Source: Aurifilum marmelostoma (taxonomy: Eukaryota; Ascomycota; Sordariomycetes; Diaporthales; Cryphonectriaceae). From it: DNA of 64,000 nt. The notes under the pieces were generated by a model. That model ran no database searches, was not told the DNA's origin, and saw only the letters and a program-made list of their open reading frames with translations. The position numbers were made by a program, and so were the translations under genes. The stretch covers positions 248,001 through 312,000 of the forward strand of contig JAMXSV010000029.1 of the NCBI GenBank assembly GCA_027559495.1. Reading direction: 5' to 3'. This document shows, piece by piece, positions 32,914 through 44,874 of this stretch. The number at the start of each line of letters is the position of its first letter. Within the stretch, counting starts at the first letter, position 1.

Positions 32914-35900
32914 TCAAAGATCACTGAAAACCCCTTCAACAACATCCCCCAGCATCCTCAGCCCAAAACACTTGGCCACGTTCCGATACACCTTCAACCG
33001 TCTCAACACCTCGTCCCGCCTTACGCTCTCCCCCCCAGCTCCCCGAGCAGACGCAGTGCTCCATGAACTCGTTAACCCTCAGGGCGCCGCACTTGGTACA
33101 CTTGAGGTCCTGGCACGCCCAGCTCGCCACAAAGGCCTCGACGTCTGCAACAAGCCTCTCCTCGAGGTCGTTGCGGTTGTAATCTGCCTCGCAAAACGTA
33201 CACTTCCACGCGACAGGCTCGTTCGGGTTGTCAGGCGAGGGCAGGAGGTCCTCGTCGCGGCAGAAGTCGAGGTCCCGCGCCATTGTGCAGTTGTCGCAGC
33301 TGACCTGTGCCAGTTTTAGAGACTCGGATGGGTTCTGGAATGCGCCTTCCTTGCTGAACTCGCGCACGTCAAACAGCGCGAGCAGATCTTTCCGGATATG
33401 CCGCGCATCGGTGACAATGTTCTTGTCGAGTGACAAGATCTGCATGAGCATCTTGACAAGCTCAAGGACCGCGTTGCTGTGGCTGAGGTTCAGGTGCGAG
33501 CCCGGGAGCATGGGGAAGGTATAGTCGACCGCGAGTTCCGGGTGCAGCAGCTCGCGCTTCTGTGTGGCCAGCAGGCCCTGGATATCCCGCCTGAGAGGCT
33601 TCTCATAGGCCTTGTCGAGGATGATGCCGCCCGTCAAGTCATCATCTTGGCTGCCGCGGTGGTGAGGGACCTGGGTGAGACGCGGCGTCGAGTTGGGGTC
33701 AGAGCCGAACATTGGCCGCTTGAGATTATGCATGAGCGTGATGAACTCGATGACCCAGTCGGCGAAGGTGGGCTGCAGCCGGACAGGTAGGAATGTCGAC
33801 ATCTGCCAGTGCATGATCGTCTCAAGCTTCTGTGTCTCGGCTTCGATGATCTGCTGCGTGGCCTTGCCGCCATAGTTGAACTCGTCGTACCAGACGAGGT
33901 AGTCCCAATATTCTTTGATCTCCAGATCGATGAAGTGGAACAGTGGTTTGCCCTTGATCGACCTGAGAATATACTGACTGTATGCATAGGCGTTCCCTAT
34001 CTCCGCCTTGGTCGTCTGCAGCAACAAGCGGTTGGCATTTGCAAAGATGACCTGCGAGCCCACACGTCGGAAGTCTGCCATGAGTTGCTGGAAAGCCTTG
34101 CGTGACATCATCTGCACGTAGTAATGCAGAGCACGGTCGTATAGGAAGGAGTCTGGGTTCTCGACCCATCGGACAAGGTGCTGGACCATGACATCCGCCA
34201 TCTCGTTGCCTCTGCATGCCTCTGCCCACCAGCCCTTGACCATCTCCCGGAGAACCTGGATCCCTGCGTTGGCAAAGGCGTTGTCCGAAGACAGCACCTC
34301 TGTGCCTTCTCCACCTGCGTTGTCACCAGCAGGATTGAGGGCCACCGAGTCCGCCCCTTCTAGTTCGTTGATGAGTGACGATGTGAGGATGGTGTTGATG
34401 GCCAGATTCTTGACTTCGAGGTCGATGCAGACCGACGAGTATGTGCCGGGAGTATTGACCGAGGGCATCTGCACCGTCTCCAATGGGCCGGTGATATCGT
34501 CTTGCTCATATCCAGCATGGTCGGGGCGAGGTCCAGCAGACCACCATAGAACCACGTTGTTGCTCTGTAGCCGTCGCGCGTATGCGACATCGATCAAGAA
34601 ACGTGGATCCTCCCGCTCGAGATTGCAGAGTGGTATATCCGCGTATCTTGCCAGGGCGGTAAGATGCAATATCCAAGGCCCAAGACCAAGATAGTGATGT
34701 ATCAACCGCTTGGCGACCACGGACTGCCATCCGAGAGGTGGCAACGAACTGTCGTCGACGTTGTATTTGAGCGGCAAGACGGGCATCTCGCCCAGAATTG
34801 GGACGTCGTGCACCAGCAGATTCCTCTGCGACGACTGTATTACCATGACAAGCGGCTTGGTCTCATCCTTTCTCATCCGCTTGACAACATCGCCGATTTC
34901 AAGGAAGGCCTTGCGCCGGGTTGTCACTTGCGTGATCTTGAACGACAACTTCTCCTGGTATGGAAAGCACTCTTCCCAATTTGAGCCGTCAGCAGCAGCT
35001 TGTTCTGCATGTCGTGCTCGTAGTTCCGAGTACATCTTCGTGATGTTGGGCAGGTCCTGGCCGCTGTCTTTGCTCTTGTGCAGTGTAATGACATGTGCTG
35101 CGTCACCTGTGCTGGAAAAGATGCCAAAGATCTGCCTCTCGCCCGAGCTGATATGCGAGAGATAGATGAACGCCATCTTCGACCCACCGAGGTACGTCTT
35201 GGGTTTCGCCGGCCGCATCAGGCTTGGCAGTTCGAAGCCTTGATCCAGACCTTGACCCAGTACACCCGGCTTGCTCTCATCGATGGTGCACAAGTTTCCC
35301 AGCCGAAGCACAGCGCGGATGTTCAACGGTACCTGCCTCTCATACACGCCCTCCACGCTAGGATGGTTGAAGAGAAGCGAGAATTTCTCCGCCTCGGCAA
35401 AGTAGACATCCTCAGGCACTGTCAGCTTGAACAGATGCACAGAGGAGTGTCCGTTCGGCAAGGTGTGGCTGACTTGCTCCACCTCGCAGCCCTCGATCTC
35501 GATGTCTGGAAGATCCTTACTCTTCAGATTCAAGAAGACCTGCCTTGGCACCTTGATCTTGACGGCGTGGATCTTGTTCTCTATGAGAACATACGCGAGA
35601 ACCAGCCCGGGGGTGTCTGTTGGCTTGAGCTGGAGGAGCTGCCAGGTGTTTCGGAAAGTGACCTCGGCTTGCTCACGGAAGGCCTGCTGGATGTTGTTCT
35701 CTGGCGCGCGCCGGTCGCCGAAAAGATGCCTTCGTCGAATTCGGGCTTGCTTCTGAATCTTCCATTTCTTCTTCTGATACTCTAAGAAGGCAGCGTAATC
35801 CTCAGAGGGATTCGGTTTGACCTTGGGCAAAGCAGCAAATGGATCGAGATTCTCCTCCGGCTCGGGCGATTTCCTCTTCTGCGCAGCAGGTGCCTTTTGA

Positions 35901-38900
35901 GAAGCTGCAACTACCTCGGCCACGGGCTTGGGCTTCAGCAGCTGGGTGCCAAAGTCCTCCAGATCCGCAAGGGTTCTGTTCTTGATGTTTGTGACATCCT
36001 CGAGAGGGTTCCGGGTGAAGAGGTCCGTGAGCTTCTTCTGCTTCATCTTGTCGTCCTTGATATTGATCCTCCTCTGAAGCCAGTCTGGATGTGGCACCCG
36101 CGGCACTGGGTTTCGGATCTTCTGAAGCGCTGCCGGAATCGTGATCAGTTTCTGTATGACGGAGCCCAGACGCTCCAGGTAATAATTCCAGTCAAGCAGT
36201 GCTCTCGGGTCCGTATCCGTTGGCACTTCTTTAAGCCACTTCGTCAAATACAACCGTTTGACGTCAGGCTCGGCCGAGAAGATGGCCACTGGAACAGCGC
36301 GCTCCGTGACGGGGGCATTCTTGGGTCTTGAACAGATAATGAACTTGCAGTTCAATCCCTTGTCCTTGACCATGCCTTCGCCCAGAAAGTCAGCCAGACG
36401 CTTGGCAGTGGTAATGGACGTCGACTTTTGCGCGCCGTACTCCTCAAGGGTCTTGGTCATGCTGCGGTTTTCAGAGATGAGCTCCATGAGTTCCTCGTCC
36501 GCCAGCGTCGCGCCCTTGCTATGGAGCACGTCCAGCCAGCGGTTGGCAACCTTGGCCACGGCAGCATAACACTCGGCGAGCGTAGACCCTTCGAGGAAGA
36601 ACTTGAAGATCTGCTGCTGAAAGATCTTGATGAGCTTCAGCTCTCCTCTCCGCTTGACCTCGAAGCCCTTGAGCTCTGCAAGACTACCATCGTCATTGAA
36701 CACTGCATAACGCTTTTTGAGATTCTTGTCTTCCTCCTTGGAGGTGGGGAGCACCATGGCTTTATACGGGCCGTCGACTTCGAAGAAGATGGAGTTGTCG
36801 CTGTGCGTCTCGTATTTGAATGTCTTCTGGTCCACCAGAGTCTGGTACTGATGATTCGTGAACTTGTCGTGGACGAGATGGTTCAACATGACACAAGGGT
36901 AGGAGATGGTCAATTTCTTGCCGCCCTTCATCTTGAACGCGAAGTTCTCAGGGAACGTGGCTGGCAGCATGCACCAGATACCGTCCGTGTCCAGCTCGAG
37001 CGGTCGGCCAAGCCGTTCTACCAGGCCTCGAGCCAGCTGGATGATGGTAGCTCCTGTCAAACATGTGACGCCTGCCATCTCCATGGAGTACCATCTCGAC
37101 CCCTTTCGCATGACATAGCCATAGAAAGAGTTCAGAATGACCTTGTGCGCGAGCTGCAAGGAATCGAATAGAATGATCATCTTCTTGGCGGCATCGATCT
37201 CTGAGCCTGATGCCCCAGAAGACTTGAGGGACTCGGTCTTGCCCTTCCATACCTTGGCCTTGCCTTTGTAATCGTACCGTCGGTCGCGAAAGTCACGCAC
37301 GGTGTTGATGTAGAAAGGATTTTCCCGCTGACAGATGATCGCCTCTCGCACGGTGGTTGTCGAGTTGTGGATCTTGTGGTAGACCTTCTGCGAATATATC
37401 TGCAGGCGTTTCCGTATGAGATTTGCCTGCTCGTCCGCTGAAAGGTCCTGAAAGGAACGCATCGGCGAACTTGGCCACTTGCCCGGGAATCTCTCGTTTT
37501 CCAGAGCGTGCTTAATCATGTTGTACTCGTCTCGCTTTGCTGGAAGATACTCTCCTCTCCACGCCCATGGTAGTCTCCGGTCGCAAGTTTTGCCGGGCCG
37601 GTTGAAGTCGCAGGCCGCACAGTCTGACTCCTGTATCATGGAATCCGGCTGCAGTCTATTCGTGGTCATGATGTTGGGATACATGGAAGCGACATCCAAG
37701 TGGTAAATCAGGGGCCTCTCGCTCCTGTTCGGAGTTGCCTTGAGCTGGTTCAGTCGCGAGAGGATCTGTCCCTTGACCTCGTCGTAGTTCTCCACATCTT
37801 CTAGCTTCTTCTTCTCCTCGATGGTGATGACAAACCTCAACGCATTGTCCAGATCCTTGATGAGCTCGTCGACCGCGCCAGAATCCACAGCAAAGTTGAC
37901 AGGTATGTCTGCTCGAAAGACTCCCGCCTCGATACTCTCGACGTGACCACCGACGTACGTCTCGGAATCGAGCAAGTGACCATCCCAGAACGCCTCCTTG
38001 GGAGATACGTGCTTGTTCGGAAGCACAATCTCGTGGTTGTATGCCTGGACCATCAACAACATCTCACAGAGGGTTCCAGTGCCTTTCCGCTCGGTATCGT
38101 CCGGTCCTAGTGGGACGATGGTGCACAACGAGAAGACGAACGGGTGCACATATTTCATGTATAAGTAGTAAGTTGCCACCGCATCGGAGACCGAGTACTC
38201 GGCCAGTGTCTGTGGCCTCTCGGCAGCATAGGGCGTCATCAACTCCGGATCAAGCTCGTCAGGGTCATATCCAAGCTTGGCGACCGTGACGGCTTTCAAA
38301 CCACGACTGCCCTGCGGAAGGTAACTGTCTCGATTGACCCAGTGAAAACAGTCCATATGGGCGCTGTAGTTGGACTTGAACTGGTCCTCGCTATCCTTCT
38401 TCCAGCCGATCTCGTGGTACATGTCGATGCCGTTGATGCTCGCTCTCGCCTCCACAAATGGCCAATCGAAAAAGTCGCCGTTGTACGTCGCAATGACGGT
38501 GGGTCTCGCCTCCTTGATGTGCATGAAAAACCGCTCGATGACGGCACGCTCGTTCGGCTCGTTGAAAATCATAAAGGGACCTGGGTATTCCGGTCTGGGC
38601 GTGTACTCGAAGTCGGCGATATCTTCTGACACCACTTCCCGGTTCGTAATGAGAAAACCCTGTCCGTCAATCATGTACGAAATCATCATGATCTGGTCGA
38701 CGGCAGCGTCCGGAAACTTCAGCGGCGCTTTGCAGGTTTCAATATCATAGGCCATGACGACCGGATCGGCCATGGCGAGATGCTCTTCATTGCAAGTCAT
38801 TGTGGTAACACCATGCTTTGCTTCGACGAAGTACCATTTTCCCACCCGAATGCCTATAAAAATTTCCCAGTGAGTATTTCCGTGCGAGCCACAGCGATGG

Positions 38901-39782
38901 GAAGGTGTAAGAACTGCTGACCTTTGTCTATCATTACTCGAACATGGTATGGAACGTCGTATTCTCTTATATCAACAATGAAATCACTGGCATCGGTTAT
39001 AGAGGTATTGAGTCGCCGGTCGTCATCTCGTGAGTCGTTGTCAAATAGGTCAAAATTGCCGCTGCTTGCTCTGTGTAATTATTAGCCTCTCCCATCTCTC
39101 CTCTTGCGCAGTGCAAGCGCTCGCGCCCAATGGGCCACGTGTGTGATACTCACGCAGCAACCTCGGCATAGGTATCCATGGCGTCCATCCCCTTCTTATT
39201 CCTCTCTGCAATCGGCATGATGTCCCTCCGGGCCGCCAGGAGGTCCCCGACGTTGGCAAACTTGAGCTCCAGAAACGTCCGCCTGTATCCAAGCAGATGG
39301 TTTGGCATGTTCAAGTCTTCCTTCTCGACCCTCCTCACGCTCCTCACGACGCCGCCGCCACCGGCAACCCGCTTGCACCACTCCTCGACCTCCATCTCGC
39401 GGCCCTTGCGCACCGCAACGAGGAAGTACGGCTCGTACTCCACCGTCGCCTTGAAGGTGGCGCCGTCCTCCTCAATGAAGTAGCAGTCGAGCGCTGCCCG
39501 GCCACCGCCGCCTGGTACGCGAGAGTCCTCGAGGGAGGTCGGCTGCACGTTGACGAGCCAGCCTTCACGGGCGCGGCCTGCCTCGTATCGTGCAAATCCC
39601 ATGTTCTCGTCTATGGAGTGGGCTAGGCGTGTGCGCTCCCATTTTTCGTCGGCAGATGTCGCCTCGGCACGGGTTGTAGAGGAGGTAAAGGTTCGAGTCC
39701 TGGCGCCGCCGTGGTAGGCCTGCTTACCGCCCCGTCCGCCACGGAACCCCTTCTGGGGCCGGCGGAGGGAGGTGTTCGGCAT
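32914..39782 (-). CDS. POL2: DNA polymerase epsilon catalytic subunit, frameshifted near the C-terminus in this assembly
   Basis: Leading-strand replicative polymerase of the nuclear fork. Exons are 39782-39154, 39070-38922 and 38853-32914, about 2238 residues (yeast Pol2 is 2222). Proofreading exonuclease motifs are YDIETCKAPL (Asp ~296), TYNGDFFDWPFVEARASING and YSVSDAVATYYLYM. Polymerase motifs are DVASMYPNIMTTNRLQPDSM (A), KVILNSFYGYVMRKGSRWYS (B) and ELDTDGIWCMLP (C). The inactive second polymerase half follows. At the C-terminus are CysA (CDNCTMARDLDFCRDEDLL ... WKCTFC) and CysB (CTKCGALRVNEFMEHCVCSG), which bind Dpb2. Just after the last CysB cysteines a C7 run on the + strand (33030-33036) shifts the frame. 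One base fewer gives WGESVRRDEVLRRLKVYRNV to the natural stop at 32914; as written it ends at 32936. Essential gene, so a base-call error is the likely cause. Confidence 0.95.
33030..33036 (-). other. Homopolymer frameshift site in POL2 (one base too many)
   Basis: Six instead of seven bases restores the conserved Pol2 C-terminal tail ending LRMLGDVVEGVFSDL. Confidence 0.88.
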
Positions 39783-40437
39783 TGTGAGGGATGAGAGAGG
39801 TCGTGTCTGTGTGGAGGACAGGCTGAGAACTGGTCGAGAATCCTCAAACTGAGAGCCTAGGGCCGTGATCTAGGGTGCAATGGCTTAGGCCTCGCGAGGG
39901 CCAACGCGTGTTCGATGGGGAATTGAAGGTGTGAAAGGAACCCGATGCGGACGAAGAGAATGCATACGAGTGAACTAAGACAACAAAAGGGTATGTGTGA
40001 AAAGAAAAAGGATCATCAGCAGGACCTCATGGATCTCCATGAGTTGACATGTCAGCAGAATCTAGCATGGTGTTGTTGGCTGCTGCAGGTGAAATATCAA
40101 AGTGGTGGTAGCGCCCCTCTGGATCTGTTTGACGCGTCTGAAGTGCTGGACCGCGTCTGCACGCGCCGCACTTTGGGGGCAGGTCCTTGGGCCCTGTACA
40201 TTGGTACCCTGGCCCCCGCAGAGGCCTAGCTCCATGCTGCCCTCACGCCCCGGCTGCATGAGCTAGCTGCTATCCCTGCAGGCTGCACAGACCACCCGGC
40301 ACGATCTTTCGACCGTGGTAGAGGACGTCAGTATGTACTAACTCAATCGTCCTGGATGCGCCTCGGGAAGATCTCTGCAGCACAGAGAACAAAACTCACC
40401 CTGCACGGCTTTCGTCTTTTGTCAGATGTAGCGCGCC
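39783..40437. other. Divergent promoter region between POL2 and COX20
   Basis: 655 bp between two divergently transcribed housekeeping genes. I mark no specific motif. Confidence 0.4.
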
Positions 40438-41066
40438 ATGTCCGCCTCACCCTCGTCACCCGAGCAACCTGCCCCCACCGACCGTGAGCAACAACGTCAG
40501 GCAGAAGCTGCTGCGGCACAGCGCTTTGCGGAGGTCTCGCTAAAGTCAAAACCCATACCAGAGGGCGTAGACCCCAACAAGCGTGCGACTCTGGGCGAGG
40601 CCGTGACGACGATCAAGGCGGATGATCTCCTCAAGGTACACCAGGCCCCATGCACTCGGGAGGGGCTGCTCACAGGCATTGGATCTGGATCCGCGATTGG
40701 TTTTTTGAGGTACATTATTGGCGGTAGGTACAAGAATCGTTTTCTGGCAGGCCGTCTGCGGGCCCAGGAATTTCGCCTGGGAAAAGAAAGAGAGGCTATG
40801 GCTGACTGGGCGTGCGAACAGCACCGATACCCAAGGCGGCCAATTGGGCTGTCGGCTCCGGAGTCGCAGTCAGTGTCATCGCCTACGAGTACTGCCAACA
40901 CCAAAGGAGGGTCGAGCGTGCCAACATGAAGAGGGTAGTTGAGGTGGTGAGCAAAAAGCAGGCAGAACAGAAGAAACAGGAGGACGAAAAGAGGTTACAA
41001 CGGCAGCAAGAGCAAGAGCTTGCCACACCAAAAGCTGAGCAGAAAAGCTGGTACAGGTTCTGGTAG
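40438..41066 (+). CDS. COX20: Cytochrome c oxidase assembly protein COX20
   Basis: Exons are 40438-40723 and 40822-41066, 176 residues. Cox20 (FAM36A) is a mitochondrial inner-membrane chaperone of newly made Cox2. The family core is present: CTREGLLTGIGSGSAIGFLR, IIG joined across the intron to APIPKAANWAVGSGVAVSVI, then AYEYCQHQRRVERANMKRVV. Two hydrophobic segments flank the intron, followed by a charged Lys/Gln/Glu-rich coiled tail ending SWYRFW. The intron has a GTAGGT donor and ACAG acceptor and is in phase. An Ala/Gln-rich N-terminus precedes the conserved part. Confidence 0.92.
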
Positions 41067-41471
41067 TAACCCATCGGCTTGTGCCAAGAAAGAAAAGAAA
41101 GAAAGAAAAAACAAAGAATTGGAAAATATGAATAGGCAAAGAGGCACTGAAAGGTTGTCTGGCAAAATTTCATGGCGTTGCATTACTGTGGCGATGTATG
41201 GGTATACTGTGAAGCAATTTCTTCAGAAAGAATCCAAAAGCCTGCCCTCCCCCCCCACCCCCATCGCGTCCACGAAACAAATCTGGTTAACTCCCTAACA
41301 GAGTGTCCATCTTGCAGAACAATCCTCGTGGATTGATGGACGGGGGTCAAGCTGGATGCTGATAATAAAAATCTGGATGATGACGCCCCCTAAACGCCGA
41401 ATGATACTCCGAAGTAGCGTCCTGTTGGCGGTGACTCAAATGTAGCACATTTGCCTCGGAAGCAATTGTCA
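41067..41471. other. Convergent 3' intergenic region
   Basis: Holds the 3' ends of COX20 and the nuclear-type protein gene, with an AAAG-rich stretch near 41090-41115. Confidence 0.4.
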
Positions 41472-42512
41472 TCAGGTCATTTCAATCATCGCGGTGGTCT
41501 CGGCCTCGGTAAACCGCACTTTCCTGTCGTTGCGGTTTTTGTGCTTTAAGATGGGGGCCGCAGGTTTCTCCGGGCTGCCTCGTCGCCTGTGACTCCTGCG
41601 GGCTCTGGCCTCCTTCTCCTCCCTCTTCTTGTACTCGGCCAGCTGCTGCTTTCGCTTCATGGTGCGGGCGTATGCGATAGCCGGGGTCGGCTTAAACCCG
41701 ATGCCATTAATTCCCACGCCGTCGTCGTCCTCGTCCTCGGGATCGTAGACTGTGATCTCATCCTCGTGCCAGGTCAGGGCGGCTCGAACCGGGTCGGTCG
41801 TGCTGCCGCCATCTGCGCTTGGCGGTGTGCCAGCTCGTTTTCGGCCAGCTTTCGTCTTGGGTGATCCGGCAGGAGGCTCGATGGCAGGCGCTGGCCTGGC
41901 AAGTCTGGCTGGAGACGGCTTCGGTGACGAGGTCAGGAGGGTTCGGTCGATTGCAAGTCGGGGGGTAGAATCTGGTTGTGGTGGCGCGTCATCGCCAGCC
42001 GGTGCGACTTGGGTTTGGGTTGCGGACGGTCCAGCAGCTCCTGGAAGCTGGCTCTCTTGAGAGTCAGGAGGAGCGGAGTCCTTGGTATCGGTATCAGGCA
42101 CAGGGCGCGCAGAGCCAGTGTTGGTATCTAGCACAGGCGATAATCGAGTGCGCTTTCTCATCCTGGACTCGTCCTCGTCTATTTGCATCTTGTCCGTCGC
42201 ATCAGTGTCCCCGTCGTTGCCGGCAGATCCAGCCCTCAAGCGCAGCACAGGGACCTGTGCCGCTGCCGCTGCCGCTGCAACCCCGCCCCCACTTCCGCTG
42301 CCGCTATGCACGCTGCGGTCGGCCAGCACGAGACCCCCGAATCTGTGAGCGACCTTGGTACGAGGGCTGCTTTCGTCGCTGGGGGGCATCGAGCTGGCCA
42401 CGCTGGGGTCGAAGCGGATTTGTGTATTCACCGGAGAGGGGCCATATTCGGAATTGCCGTATGGCCTCTTGCGCTTGGGGGTTGAGAAGGGCGAGGGCGA
42501 TGATTCGGTCAT
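41472..42512 (-). CDS. Conserved-looking disordered protein with nuclear character, 346 residues
   Basis: Single exon. Low-complexity Ser/Pro/Thr sequence with basic clusters (PKRKRPYG; RMRKRTRLSP; GRKRAG) suits a nuclear protein. There is a poly-Ala tract (AAAAAAA) and repeated PDTDTKD-type acidic segments. The most ordered part is C-terminal: LTWHEDEITVYDPEDEDDDG, VGINGIGFKPTPAIAYART and a basic helix KRKQQLAEYKKREEKEARAR, ending KNRNDRKVRFTEAETTAM. This C-terminal block looks like a conserved motif of filamentous ascomycete proteins, though I cannot name the family. Function unknown. Confidence 0.75.
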   Translation of the reverse strand: MTESSPSPFSTPKRKRPYGNSEYGPSPVNTQIRFDPSVASSMPPSDESSPRTKVAHRFGGLVLADRSVHSGSGSGGGVAAAAAAAQVPVLRLRAGSAGNDGDTDATDKMQIDEDESRMRKRTRLSPVLDTNTGSARPVPDTDTKDSAPPDSQESQLPGAAGPSATQTQVAPAGDDAPPQPDSTPRLAIDRTLLTSSPKPSPARLARPAPAIEPPAGSPKTKAGRKRAGTPPSADGGSTTDPVRAALTWHEDEITVYDPEDEDDDGVGINGIGFKPTPAIAYARTMKRKQQLAEYKKREEKEARARRSHRRRGSPEKPAAPILKHKNRNDRKVRFTEAETTAMIEMT

Positions 42513-43425
42513 GGTTGCCGCCTCGGGAATTATGATGGATTCTTATTGATCAAAAGCCTCAGGATGAGGCTGACTGATGATAAGAGCAGAGAAACCAGCT
42601 TAAATAAGTGCATGCAAGTTCAGACCGGTTGTGAAGGCGAGAGGATGTAGAAAGGCAAGGCGGTTTTCATGACGCCATCTGGGACAAAGGACTGTGCGAA
42701 GTTGACCTGTGACAAAGGTCTGCTGTGTACCACAGGGCGAGGCAGCCTTCGTCGTTTGAGACAACTAAAAAAGATTCGCATCAGCAGGAGGTTGAGCAGA
42801 TAGTCCGGCAGGAAGCTGCTAAAGGTTGTTGGCAAGGTGAGAGACAGGCGCTTGGAAGGCAAACATGGCGTCTCATCGCCTGCGCCCCGCGGATCGTCAG
42901 CCCTGTGGGGTAAGTGACATTGGGGTCCCTGCTGTGGCGCGTGGAGGGTCCGAGGGTGGTGGTACATGCTGTGAAGGATAGCTAAGGGTTAGGGCTCTGA
43001 TTGTTTTGATTCTTAGCTTCCTCTTTCATTCCCGACCCCATTCTTTCTTCCTGACATTCAAGCCTATCAAGTATCATGTCATCAATCTGGATCTGGACGT
43101 CCAAATTGTCAGTACAGCATATGCGGATGGTACAAAGCCGATCACCACACCTCCGGGGAGGGAGGGACACAAAGAAGAACAAGGAACACAACACAAGAAA
43201 CGCCACCTAGTAGGCAGACTATAATGTCCACCTAGAAAGCTCTATACTTCGTTCCTGGTCCTTCTAGGAGAGATGTCCCTGACTAAGTCATAGCGCCAAC
43301 TTTGTTACTACTTGCCATCGCATCTTTACCAATCACTTCAAACTACAGGCAGTCCAGCATTTGAAATCCGTAATGGCCTCGAGTGCGCGTACTATTATGA
43401 GTACCTAGGCATCACAGCCCAGATT
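42513..43425. other. Intergenic, no gene recognised
   Basis: 913 bp. Promoter of the disordered nuclear-type gene and 3' flank of the SCP2-dioxygenase gene. Confidence 0.4.
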
Positions 43426-44874
43426 TTACTTTGGTACATGCTCGGCACGAAGCTTGCCAACACAGTCATCCTTTCTCGAGACGAAGATGCCCTCTCGGAC
43501 CTCGCCCTCGATTCCTCCCAGCGCGCCCGTGGTGCAGAAACCGAGCATCCTCTTGACCCTGTCCGACAGCTTCGCCTCAACGTCCTTCCGCAGAGACAGG
43601 AAGTTGTTCTCCTGCTGGCGGATGAAACTCCTCATGAAGAACATGAGAATCGCGGGCCTCTCGCCAGTCTTGGCGTGGTTGGGCCCCGTGGCGTGCCACA
43701 CTCTGCTGTCAGTGATGAGGCACGTGCCGGCCTTGCCCTCGGCGGCGATCGTGCCGTCTATGCTGAAGATATCCTCAGGAGCAACGGCACCAAGGTGAGA
43801 CGCAGGGAAGATACGAGTGCCACCGTTCTCCTCGTTGAAGTCTTCGAGGAACCACAGGAGGTTCAGTCCAAAGGCTAGGTCGCGTATAGGAGGCTGCACG
43901 GCGATCTGATCTGTGTGCAGCTGCATAGCGCTTCCTCCCGGACGGGTGATGCTGAAAGACCGCGATGGTCAGCACGTGTCTGTTTGTTACAAGAAAAATA
44001 ACGGAAGGGAGCGGGGAGAGGCGAGTTTCAATCAGAGGTGTTGCTTACTTGGCACTGTAACTGTGAATGAGGGCGTGCTCGCCAAGGAACCACGGGACGA
44101 GGGCGTCGATTAGTGGGTGGTTGAGGAAGTCAAGAAACTCATCGCCCTTGTTGATCAGAGTCCAAATGCGCTGGTTGGAGCCGCCTCCATCCTCCTGTCC
44201 CACTCCGGCCTTGTTCTCGCCCGCAGCCTGCTCCTGCACCGCCTTCTTCATGATGGCGTTCTGCTCAGGCGTCAACGCCTTGAACAAGCCATATCCGAAC
44301 TCCTCGATGTCACGCTTGACCTGCTCGAGGTCATCCGTGGGCTGTGGCAGGCGAGCGAATGCGCCTGGCACAACCTTCTTTGGTGGCACGGGAGGTTTAG
44401 GGCAGAGCAGGTCGGCGAACTTGACACCGAGAGGAATGTCGCCCTTTGGCATGGAGGCCGGGTGGAAGAAGGCATCTTTGAAAAGTCCATAGCGAGGCTC
44501 CAGCTTGCCCTCGTAAAACTGAGCGATGTCTGTGAACGGCGTCAGTATTTCTTCTTCTCTCTTCAGCGGTGTCAATATAGAATGAGGGTCGCAATCTCAC
44601 ACTCAGCCTTCATATTCAGGACGGTCGTAGGCTCGCCAGAGAACGAGTCCACCAGCTTCGCCTCGCCGGAGCGAGCGTCGAGGAAGACGGGCTGGCGATC
44701 ACCAAAGGTGAGGGAGATGACGCCCTTCAGCTGACCGAGAAGAGGCAGCTTCTCTTTGATGATGGCGTGCGCCCTCTCGATATCGGCCTCGGCCTTCTTG
44801 GCCCAGTCGATGTAGGACTGGCCACTGAAGTCCAGCCCGGGCGTAAAGGTCTTGCCTGGAGCTATTCCTGCCAT
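43426..44874 (-). CDS. SCP2 sterol-carrier domain fused to a phytanoyl-CoA dioxygenase-like (2OG-Fe(II)) domain
   Basis: Exons are 44874-44601, 44529-44049 and 43951-43426, 426 residues. Residues ~25-135 read as an SCP2 lipid-binding fold (GQLKGVISLTFGDRQPVFLD, FSGEPTTVLNMKAE, then IAQFYEGKLEPRYGLFKDAF). Residues ~165-426 read as a PhyH-type oxygenase: VKRDIEEFGYGLFKALT at the start, Fe ligands His and Asp in AMQLHTDQIAV, a second His in DSRVWHATGPN, and the 2-oxoglutarate Arg in KTGERPAILMF. SCP2 domains carry sterols or acyl-CoA and PhyH enzymes hydroxylate lipid or secondary-metabolite substrates, so the fusion suggests direct delivery of a lipid substrate (inference). The start is the first ATG; upstream in-frame codons lack one. 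No obvious PTS1 at the C-terminus (HVPK). Confidence 0.85.

Noticed and set aside
36428..37171. 247-codon + strand frame inside POL2
   Set aside because: Mirror of the Pol2 coding strand; Leu/Val/Glu-rich composition typical of antisense shadows.
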